34,847 nucleotides of DNA from Apostichopus parvimensis. Its lineage: Eukaryota > Echinodermata > Holothuroidea > Aspidochirotida > Stichopodidae. Shown piece after piece: positions 29,901 to 34,847 of the stretch (position 1 is its first letter; every line of letters begins with the position of its first letter). Made by a program: the position numbers and the translations under genes. The notes beneath the pieces are model-generated. The model was given only the letters and a program-made list of their open reading frames with translations. It did not search any database and had not been told where the DNA came from. The stretch lies in the NCBI GenBank assembly GCA_000934455.1, contig JXUT01141050.1, forward strand, positions 1 through 34,847, read 5' to 3'.

Positions 29901-31943
29901 TAGTTTCAACTTTTTAATTGTAATGCCGGTTGCATTTTCTTGTACTATTTCAAATGACCTTGTATGTGATAATCTTCAATCTCATTACTGTTCAGGTATT
30001 CCCAGCAGTGAAGGAAAAGGAAAACAAAGAAAGTATAGGGGCTATGTGATAGGTGGTTATTACACAGGACTGAATGGGATTCACAAACAATTTAGTGATT
30101 ATTTATTAACAAATTTGTTGATAGGCTACTACACGTGTGGTTGTCTTCGTTTTATAACTTATAGATTACAGAAGCTGACCTTTAGAAGTTTATCATGTTT
30201 CAAAAGTTTGTCTTTATTAAAATATATAACGCCTGTTCGGGAAAGATACAGATTTGAATAGCTGTCCCCGATACAGATGTGAATAGCTGTCCCAGATCCC
30301 TAACCCTGACCCAATCCCTGATCACTTTGTTCACTTCTAGTGATAAGTTGAATAAAGTATCAAAGGTTGCATGATGCTTGTAAAACTAGTCATGTCTTTA
30401 GTAAACTAAACACTCTCAAACATAACTGTTCACTGTGAAGTCCTTCCTTTGGCCCCCTTTTCAGCCCTGTTGAAGTATTGAACCCTTGCCAAGATATGCT
30501 ACACACCTCCTTAACTTGAGAAATGCTCCTCTATTGAACAGACTCCATTTTGAGATCAGAAGTCTCTAATCTTATCGATTTGATCAGTGCATTTCATTTG
30601 TTTTTATTTATCTTTTTCTTTGCGCTACATTATGTAGCAATGAATTCCGAGATATGTTTACCTGCATGTATACCTCTGTCATTTACACTTCTGCAGGCCC
30701 TGAGAATTAAGTTGAAACCAGAGGAGATCACAAAACTTAAGGAACTCAATTCTACCAACTATCGAGCTTGTGCAATGAATATGTAAGTTCTTGCTCTTGT
30801 TTAAAGTTTATCAAGAACATGTAATTATCCTGTAATTTGAATTGTCATTTTTTTATAATCACATACCAGAATGGTACTCATCTAAATTATATATTTGATA
30901 TCAATCGACTAGCAAACATAGAAGAGCAAGATAGAAGACTAGTAAAAAACTGCTTATTAACTGCAAAAAGCCTGAGCAGAAGAACTATATATAAACCTAA
31001 CAGAGCCTGATCTTTCAATCCTAGCAGACACTTCTACAAAGTCCAACCAAGAATAAACATTTAATTTAGCTCAGTGTTAGCTCAGTGGTTAACGCCTGTA
31101 CGTGCCTTTCAATCATAAGGTCCCGAATTCAATCATAAGGTCCCGAGTTCGAGTCACTCCAAGATTAATGTATGTTGTCCAGTTACAGAGTTGTTGACAA
31201 TTGACAATTCATGATCATGGACGTTAAATATGAATCTATGAGACTGACTTCGATCAGCTTGCGGCTTTGATAAGCCAATGATGGCTTCTTCGCGAGTTCC
31301 TGCTTGCAGGAGGATCTAAAATACATACAAACAATTTTACAGTACAAATTTTGGGAGATGGGATTGAGTCAAGATGTGTGGTAATACTGATTAAATTAGA
31401 GAGGACTCTGAGAAGACTGCAGAGAAAGACATCAATGTAACACTTAGCTGCTCGAGAGTAGAACAATCTAAGTTTCTAAAAACATAAAAGTATATCTACT
31501 GTACTCATTTAACTTTAGATACAAAACAGTGACAGTCTCCTCAGCACAGAACTTCTAGTCCTGTGGTCAATGGTGTGACTCCCGATGTAACCAAAAATAT
31601 ATTGTTTTCTTTCAAATATCTTTTTTTCTTTTAAATGTGATATGAAAACATTTAATATGTTGGTGTTGAAGTATAGTGTGGTCTGTACGGAAGAGAAACA
31701 GAGGCATATATAGTTGATGCAAACAGTTTGTTTGATATGTGAACATATTGACGAAAGAGAGACACCGTTTTAAAAGAAGCAATTTTACAAAAAAAATTAC
31801 CAAAACATTGTGGTGTTTGCAAAATAGATTTATAGTAAAGAAATAGCTATATAGAACCATCTATAGCCAATGTGATATGAGTTATGTTTCTCTCTTCTCT
31901 TGTCTGCAGGTTGAAGGACCATCCATACTTTCCATTCAAATAG
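11915..31943 (+). CDS. AKR1: Aldo-keto reductase family 1 member, nine coding exons, 318 aa
   Basis: Exons 11915-11992, 12907-13074, 22565-22681, 23838-23921, 25224-25340, 26629-26735, 29733-29898, 30697-30782 and 31910-31943 (stop TAG 31941-31943) join in frame across GT-AG introns into 318 residues, the usual AKR length. All three family signatures are present: [18 protein letters not shown], the stretch ending SIGVSNF, and [15 protein letters not shown]. The tetrad is Asp48, Tyr53, Lys82 and His115. The fold is a cytosolic (beta/alpha)8 barrel, and members reduce aldehydes and ketones with NADPH; PKSxTPSR is the cofactor-phosphate loop. Resemblance is to AKR1A1, AKR1B and AKR1E2; I cannot choose the subfamily or substrate. 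His115 sits in HSP where most relatives have HWP. The start has A at -3, G at +4 and an in-frame TAG 15 nt upstream. No reading-frame damage is seen, so the gene is probably active. Confidence 0.95.
11993..12906 (+). other. Reductase intron 1 (914 bp)
   Basis: GT-AG, phase 0. No repeat or element is recognised. Confidence 0.9.
12907..13074 (+). CDS. AKR1: Reductase coding exon 2 (residues 27-82), catalytic Asp, Tyr, Lys
   Basis: Contains signature 1 with Asp48 and Tyr53, and ends in ITTK with catalytic Lys82 as the last codon. Acceptor TATCAG|TCT, donor AAG|GTCAGT. The last 24 nt of this exon are part of a tandem repeat that continues into the intron. Confidence 0.95.
13051..13585 (+). repeat. 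Tandem repeat that includes the exon 2 splice donor (about 3.6 copies, 140-158 bp)
   Basis: Units start at 13051, 13191, 13341 and 13499. Unit 1 starts inside exon 2 (GATGACATTTACATTACGAC) and crosses the true donor AAG|GTCAGT. Unit 2 repeats this as GATGTTTACATTACCACCAT followed by G|GTCAGT. Units 3 and 4 keep GATGTTTACAT but the donor has drifted to GTGG. Shared later words are TTTGTAACTTTGGT, CATAATCCAAA and TTTACATTGACT, and GGTGGTGGT-type runs lie at the joins. Confidence 0.88.
14501..14738. repeat. Tandem repeat, four copies of 58-61 bp
   Basis: Units start at 14501, 14559, 14617 and 14678. Each carries GCTACATTACCAATGCATTA and, further on, a TTTA-rich part and CAGTGCTGACC. No coding sense; an intronic minisatellite. 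Confidence 0.85.
16096..16106 (+). promoter_or_regulatory. YY1-type motif AAGATGGCGGC
   Basis: An exact match to the core AAGATGGCGGC known for YY1 sites at promoters and translation starts. It lies in a slightly CpG-richer patch and begins a 68-codon open frame (16099-16305) without known domain. It could mark an old promoter, a retroposed 5' end or chance. Confidence 0.2.
16378..16563. repeat. Minisatellite, nine copies of 20-21 bp
   Basis: Unit TTCTACAGTACCCCTTCAATG with small variations (CAGTAC, GCATAC and AACGAAC versions). The open frame at 16334-16594 is a translation of this array and not a gene. Confidence 0.92.
18491..18716 (-). mobile_element. tRNA-like SINE, family 2, minus-strand copy
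   Basis: Nearly colinear with the plus copy at 31074-31334. Read on the minus strand it has a tRNA-like head (GTAGCTCAAAGATGAACGC), the B-box-like GAGTTTGAGTCACTCC, CCAAGATTAATGT, TTGTTGACAATT, ATGGACGTTAAATATGAAT, GATGGCTTCTTCGCGAGT, and a 3' hairpin CCTGCTTGCAGG before an ATACATAC-like tail. Its B box has more substitutions than the plus copy. Confidence 0.82.
20237..20970. repeat. Purine-rich satellite, six copies of 113-131 bp
   Basis: Units start at 20237, 20350, 20481, 20607, 20724 and 20851. Each has GTTTAAAGATGAGGCAAGGA, a variable G/A-rich part (GGGAAATGGGTGGG...), CCTGTAGCAGAAGCAGATGT and GTGGAACCCAGAACA. The plus strand is strongly purine-biased. The proline-rich open frames on the minus strand (20162-20961) only reflect this array. 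Confidence 0.9.
21050..21185. repeat. Polypurine G/A-rich tract
   Basis: More than 100 bases nearly all purine on the plus strand, including GGAGGGGAGGGGGGGGGG near 21073-21090. It lies between the satellite and the hAT-like element. Such a strand bias can support triplex or G-quadruplex formation, which is an inference only. Confidence 0.75.
21252..22387. mobile_element. hAT-like non-autonomous element (1,136 bp including a nested MITE)
   Basis: Perfect 14-bp terminal inverted repeats CAGTGTTGTAGCCA (21252-21265) and TGGCTACAACACTG (22374-22387), flanked by a perfect 8-bp duplication ATCACCAC (21244-21251 and 22388-22395). Subterminal repeats CCGACCGGCACTCA occur at 21308-21321 and 21340-21353, with inverted versions (GCCGGTCGG) near 21268-21286 and relatives near the right end. 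No transposase open frame is seen. Without the nested insert and its duplicated site the element is about 773 bp. The 8-bp duplication and CAG...CTG termini indicate the hAT superfamily. Confidence 0.93.
21662..22016. mobile_element. hAT-like MITE nested in the larger element (355 bp)
   Basis: Perfect 12-bp terminal inverted repeats CAGTGGCGGAGC (21662-21673) and GCTCCGCCACTG (22005-22016), and a perfect 8-bp duplication TACGAGAG (21654-21661 and 22017-22024). No protein is encoded. It has a C-run inside the left end (about 21699-21709). It must be younger than the host element, whose two halves lie on either side. Confidence 0.94.
22565..22681 (+). CDS. AKR1: Reductase coding exon 3 (residues 83-121), catalytic His
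   Basis: Starts LWGTYQSP (family KLW follows the catalytic Lys) and contains [12 protein letters not shown] with His115. Acceptor GACAACAG|CTT, donor AAG|GTGAGC. It begins only 177 nt after the end of a hAT-like insertion. Confidence 0.93.
22682..23837 (+). other. Reductase intron 3 (1,156 bp)
   Basis: GT-AG, phase 0. Besides the hammerhead-like motif it has a simple AAATG-rich repeat at 23576-23625. Confidence 0.9.
23449..23487 (-). ncRNA. Hammerhead-ribozyme-like motif (Penelope-like-element type), probably inactive
   Basis: Read on the minus strand in order: GCCT (stem I, 5'), TTGAAGA (core, consensus CTGANGA), A, GATCC-TGCTA-GGATC (stem II hairpin with perfect 5-bp pairing), GAAA (core), CGTC, AGGC (stem I, 3', pairs with GCCT). 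The GAAA-CGTC join leaves almost no stem III loop, as in the minimal hammerheads known from Penelope-like retroelements, where the self-complementary ACGT can pair between two units. The first core base is T instead of C, which should break the essential C3-G8 pair. No reverse transcriptase is seen nearby, so this is an isolated remnant. Confidence 0.55.
23838..23921 (+). CDS. AKR1: Reductase coding exon 4 (residues 122-149)
   Basis: Encodes the variable loop A region ending HYVETWK, matching the family pattern that leads into WKAME. Acceptor TTACAG|TTC, donor AAG|GTAAAC; both borders phase 0. Confidence 0.93.
23922..25223 (+). other. Reductase intron 4 (1,302 bp)
   Basis: GT-AG, phase 0. 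It contains a G-run cluster (GGGGAGGGGAGGGAGGGGG, 24112-24130) fitting a G-quadruplex pattern and a C-run at about 24488-24505. No element with recognisable ends. Confidence 0.9.
25224..25340 (+). CDS. AKR1: Reductase coding exon 5 (residues 150-188), signature 2
   Basis: Encodes [10 protein letters not shown] followed by IGVSNF and ends VMNQ, in place of the family's LQ/NQ before the next strand. Acceptor CACAG|GCC, donor CAG|GTATAA. Confidence 0.93.
25341..26628 (+). other. Reductase intron 5 (1,288 bp)
   Basis: GT-AG, phase 0. No repeat or gene is recognised. Confidence 0.9.
26629..26735 (+). CDS. AKR1: Reductase coding exon 6 (residues 189-223 plus two bases of Trp224)
   Basis: Encodes IEIHP, corresponding to VECHP in vertebrate members, and [13 protein letters not shown], the TAYSPLGS strand. 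Phase-2 donor TG|GTGAGT. Confidence 0.93.
27284..28444 (+). pseudogene. Decayed LINE ORF1 (gag-like, CCHC zinc knuckles)
   Basis: The readable protein changes frame several times. After the ATG at 27284 a TAG follows at 27317, and the long frame continues from about 27319. It breaks again near 27783, near 28100 and near 28205. Further in-frame stops interrupt it, at about 27898 and in CTATGATAC near 28280. The knuckles are [14 protein letters not shown] (C-x2-C-x4-H-x4-C), then [13 protein letters not shown] with the first Cys replaced by Arg, then CANCSGTH followed in another frame by YKGCPKF. Such RNA-binding ORF1 proteins form the retrotransposition particle. This copy cannot make one. Its last frame ends AAATGA, overlapping the ORF2 start. 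Confidence 0.85.
28441..29184 (+). pseudogene. LINE ORF2 deletion derivative: endonuclease start joined to C-terminal reverse transcriptase (247 codons)
   Basis: Residues 1-18 (ending KFLHLNINS) resemble the start of an apurinic-type endonuclease domain. From about residue 20 the sequence is reverse transcriptase: [18 protein letters not shown], where the family motif is YADD, then [36 protein letters not shown] and [17 protein letters not shown]. So an internal deletion joined the two ends in frame. In YAED the first catalytic Asp is Glu (codon 28537-28539). The frame is open throughout, unlike ORF1. It has no enzyme function that I would predict. Confidence 0.82.
29733..29898 (+). CDS. AKR1: Reductase coding exon 7 (end of Trp224 to residue 279), signature 3
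   Basis: Encodes [10 protein letters not shown], a Q-V-L-L-A-Y helix and the cofactor loop VPKSVTPSR. Acceptor TTGTCATAG|G, donor GAG|GTTAGT. It begins 147 nt after the 3' end of the LINE insertion. The open frame past 29898 is intron read-through. Confidence 0.93.
29899..30696 (+). other. Reductase intron 7 (798 bp)
   Basis: GT-AG, phase 0. No element is recognised. Confidence 0.9.
30697..30782 (+). CDS. AKR1: Reductase coding exon 8 (residues 280-307 plus two bases of Met308)
   Basis: Encodes [15 protein letters not shown], the FxLsxeemxxlxxLN helix of the family. Acceptor CTGCAG|GCC, phase-2 donor AT|GTAAGT. Confidence 0.93.
31005..31041 (-). repeat. Degraded second copy of the hammerhead-like sequence
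   Basis: On the plus strand GCCTGATCTTTCAATCCTAG with CAGACACTTCTACAAAG aligns base for base with 23449-23485 (GCCTGACGTTTCGATCCTAG, CAGGATCTTCTTCAAAG). Core GAAA remains on the minus strand, but the stem II pairing and the CTGANGA box are broken. It is too diverged to be a ribozyme, but supports a dispersed family. Confidence 0.6.
31074..31334 (+). mobile_element. tRNA-like SINE, family 2, plus-strand copy
   Basis: The head GTTAGCTCAGTGGTTAACGC is a clear A box and GAGTTCGAGTCACTCC (31145-31160) a B box. The body and the 3' hairpin CCTGCTTGCAGG (31299-31310) match the inverted copy at 18491-18716. A 20-bp tandem duplication of TTCAATCATAAGGTCCCGA (31108-31127, 31128-31147) sits between the boxes and is absent from the other copy. 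Tail AAAATACATACAAACAA. No target duplication is clear. Confidence 0.85.
31910..31943 (+). CDS. AKR1: Reductase coding exon 9 (end of Met308 to residue 318 and stop)
   Basis: Encodes [10 protein letters not shown] and stops with TAG. The HPxxPF end is the classic AKR1 C-terminus, which confirms this short exon. Acceptor TCTGCAG|G. Confidence 0.9.
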
Positions 31944-34847
31944 ATACCATGCTAAACCACTGCCACATTTTTGTCCCTAAAGCTGCATATGGTGTAAATA
32001 ATTCAAACTCAAGCTGCACTTTAGTATTTTGTTGCCCTGGTTCGGTTGCAGTTTGTTAATAGGCCTTATAGGACTGATAAGGTTACTTGCGCAAGCTTTA
32101 GAAGATTGTGTGAGATGAATTTATTATTTCTAACGAGTGAAACACAACTGTCAAAATGCCCTCTTTTTGGAATACTCTGACATTTCTTTACAAATGTGAA
32201 ATTCATTTGTATTCTGGAAAAATGTCACCAGCATAGTGCTCAACTTAAACATGCTACAATCTGCTGACAATTTGGCTGTTGCCTTCTCCAAAACATGAAA
32301 GAGTGTTAAATTGGACCTCAAGATGTCTAATGAGGCAAACAACATGAGGGTAGTCATAGAAAGTGTTTCTTGACATTTGAATGTCGGTGACTATTATTAT
32401 TTGACTTTGTAGCATATTTAGTAGCAAAACTGATGCCTTTTATAAACACTCTCATAGATTTGACTCCATGCGCTATATGCAGTTTTACAGGAACTCTACT
32501 GAACTGAAATTAGCTTGACGGATGTTACATGCTTGAAAAAGATCAGCTGTTCAAACCATCATTCAAGTTCATTCAGATGCAATAATCAGTCCAACAGACA
32601 TACCTAACTATGTAATTGTAATTTCTAATAATGTGTAATTTCTATTAATGAATACTGCCCTCTTTTTGAAGAGGTTCCGTTTTTATGCCCTTTAAATGAA
32701 CCCATCCCTTCTTATGTCCAATTAAATGAATAAGTAATATCTATATAATACAGTATTTTATATGACAATATCTTTGGAGTAAAGCAAGACAGAGAGCAGG
32801 CAGATATTGACTTAATCTCATACAGAAGAAACCATCTCAATGTTTCAATTTTTAATGAACCAGAAAGTTTTAGTGACATGGACTTGGATCACTAAAAACT
32901 AAAGAGAAAGAATGAACTTATTTGGTAAGGATTTTTATACTGCCAAGTGTCTGCTCTATCCAAACCAAACATTGTGGAGAATAAACTGTCTTTAGCACCT
33001 CATTTCTGTCTTATCCTGTGAAAGGTTTTATGTTAACAGCACCAAGAATTTGGATTAATTACCTTTGAAAAAATTAAATAATATATCACTTTTTGTTTGA
33101 AAGGAGAAGTACAAACAGCTTGTTGCTTGTCTATTTCAGTTAGGAATGTTATGTGAGGAAGCTTGAGATCTCTCAAAGATCACTCAAAACACATGAGGTA
33201 TTTTATCTATGTTCATTATTAGATACCTCAGATTGCCATCCAAGAAGACTGGAGTTAGAGCTCACAGTAGTGAAGATATTGCTATTTTTCCTCCATTCTG
33301 GTATACCTGAAGTAAAAAAATGACCCCCCACAAAAAACAAAATCGTTACAAAAGTTATTTTCTCAGTTTAAATTTTGTTTTTCATAGTCACGTTTTTTTT
33401 CATATCATTCAAATTCAAATGCAATTATTTCTGTAATTTATGCAATAAAACGCAATGCTAAGCATGGCATGTACTGTAAATATTGATTACATTGCAGTAG
33501 CAATTAACAGATCTGCTAAGAAAAAATGTATAAAATTACATATGTGTATACATACGCAAGATATTATATGATAGCTAACTTTATAACTCTAGTCACAAAT
33601 AGCTTCTAAAATTGCTTTGAATCAATATTAAAATGAATTCAATTTTCATTCAAATCATCTTATTTTGTGTGACAAACATCCTGATAGGATATTAACAGAT
33701 ACTTGTTATGGTATTACTATGTACTGGTTAGGTTCAAGTCATATAGACATACAGGTAGGTGGTTTGAAGTGTCATTACTTGGTCAAATCATGTGTTGTAA
33801 GCAGCAGTTAATATGGTTAACCAATTAACTTGTTCAACAATGACATGTGTTAATCATGTTGTGAAAGTTCGTGTGTAACAACAGCTTTATATTACCACAC
33901 ATATAGTAGGATGCTTACCATAGTTGGTTTATGGTAACCTAATTTGTCAACGGAGAAACTTTGGGGACAAAGTTCTGATGCAAATTATGTGCTTTGAATG
34001 ACTCTTGATGATGCCGTCCCATAGAATTGATCAGGCACAAGAAAAGAATGTGAAGTTAGTACTTAATCTAGTCAAACCTGAACAATTACATACTTTGCAC
34101 TGGTCTGTATTCATCAATACAGCTTCCTATTTGACCTTAGAAGTATTCCTTGTACATATTGCTCAAGTTGAAGGTCAAATATATCACAAGTCATTTTTGT
34201 TATCAAATAAGCAGAGGAAGAAAAATATACCAATTTTCTGATTTGCTATTTGCAGTTGATTTCAAATAATATGAAACAATTTTTTGGTGTTAAAATTTGT
34301 CCATGATTTCAATTGAGTCTGCAATTAGGTCTCTCATTACTCAAAATCGCTATAATATAACATTACATACATCCATGACTTGGATGACAATGAATATTGC
34401 AATCATTTAATTATTACATACTCAGATAAATTTGCATATTCATTATATCTTTGTTTTGTCTTTTCCACTTTTTGCTTTAATATCTATCAATGATCCAGTT
34501 GGAAGACTTAAAATTCCTACTTGTCTTTCCCAGCAATATGTAAAATTATTCAGAAGTAATTATACTACAAAATAATTATGCGACACAACAATTTTGAATG
34601 CTATATATATTTTAATGAATCATATATGTTATATTTTGTCAAATTTATAGATAAATAAAAACTTTTCAATTTTCCAATCCTTGATGAAATTCCACATCAG
34701 TGAGTCCAGATTTACATGATCAATAAAATAACAATGTGAAAAGGATGATCAATTTTCTATTTTTCTTTCCAAAATTTTATTCATCTACATATCTCTTTAT
34801 ATAGATACCATTTTATTAATCGTACGAAATAACCTTCGTTTTGTTTC
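31944..34847 (+). other. 3' UTR and downstream flank of the reductase
   Basis: AT-rich, no further coding exon seen. Open frames at 31877-32059, 32151-32357 and 34005-34241 show no domain; the first overlaps exon 9 in another frame. Several AATAAA signals are available for the 3' end. Confidence 0.55.
32980..32985 (+). terminator. Candidate poly(A) signal AATAAA of the reductase
   Basis: First canonical AATAAA I find after the stop codon, about 1,040 nt downstream, followed by a T-rich stretch. Later candidates include 33444-33449, one near 34655 and one near 34724. Which is used cannot be told from sequence. Confidence 0.35.

Larger units (their letters stand above)
30783..31909 (+). other. 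Reductase intron 8 (1,127 bp)
   Basis: GT-AG, phase 2. Contains the degraded hammerhead-like sequence and the family 2 SINE. The rest, 31335-31890, shows nothing recognisable. Confidence 0.9.

Noticed and set aside
29674..30261. A separate 195-codon gene on the plus strand
   Set aside because: It is reductase exon 7 with intron read-through on both sides; the exon borders join in frame with exons 6 and 8.
31074..31165. A functional tRNA gene
   Set aside because: The A and B boxes are separated by a 20-bp tandem duplication, and the sequence continues into a SINE found elsewhere in the window.

Overview
This is an AT-rich metazoan nuclear window. It has spliced genes with GT-AG introns, tRNA-derived SINEs, non-autonomous hAT-like DNA transposons, a non-LTR retrotransposon and several minisatellites. 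The repeat types and the divergence of both proteins from vertebrate relatives suggest a marine invertebrate deuterostome. An echinoderm is my best guess, but that is an impression and not proof.

Two protein-coding genes are supported, and they point away from each other. On the minus strand (1384-3633) is a complete SLC5-family sodium/solute symporter, closest to the SLC5A8/SMCT branch as far as I can judge. It is 595 aa in only two coding exons split by a 462-bp phase-0 intron. A decayed copy of its second exon lies about 2.8 kb upstream (6413-7231, minus). That copy has a nonsense codon and frame damage, and a 344-bp hAT-like MITE splits it. The target site of the MITE can still be read in uninterrupted form in the intact gene.

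On the plus strand (11915-31943) is a nine-coding-exon aldo-keto reductase of family 1, 318 aa, with the full tetrad Asp48-Tyr53-Lys82-His115. Every exon joins in frame with GT-AG borders. An acceptor-like site before the start codon suggests at least one further non-coding 5' exon.

The 9.5-kb second intron of the reductase collects repeats. They are tandem copies of the exon 2/intron 2 junction itself, a 58-61-bp tandem repeat, a 21-bp minisatellite, an inverted SINE, a six-copy purine-rich 113-131-bp satellite, and a 1,136-bp hAT-like element with a second hAT-like MITE nested inside. Both hAT-like elements have perfect inverted termini and perfect 8-bp target duplications. Intron 3 holds a hammerhead-ribozyme-like motif of the kind known from Penelope-like elements, and a degraded second copy sits in intron 8. 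Intron 6 holds a 2.57-kb LINE derivative with a 14-bp target duplication. In it a decayed zinc-knuckle ORF1 overlaps (ATGA) an ORF2 that has been internally deleted, joining the endonuclease start to the C-terminal reverse transcriptase.

The flanks (1-1383, 3682-6412, 7232-11489 and 31944-34847) hold no gene I can support. I see no functional novel system. The strongest points for follow-up are the nested hATs, the LINE deletion derivative with a possible in-frame cryptic microexon, the duplicated splice junction and the hammerhead-like motifs.
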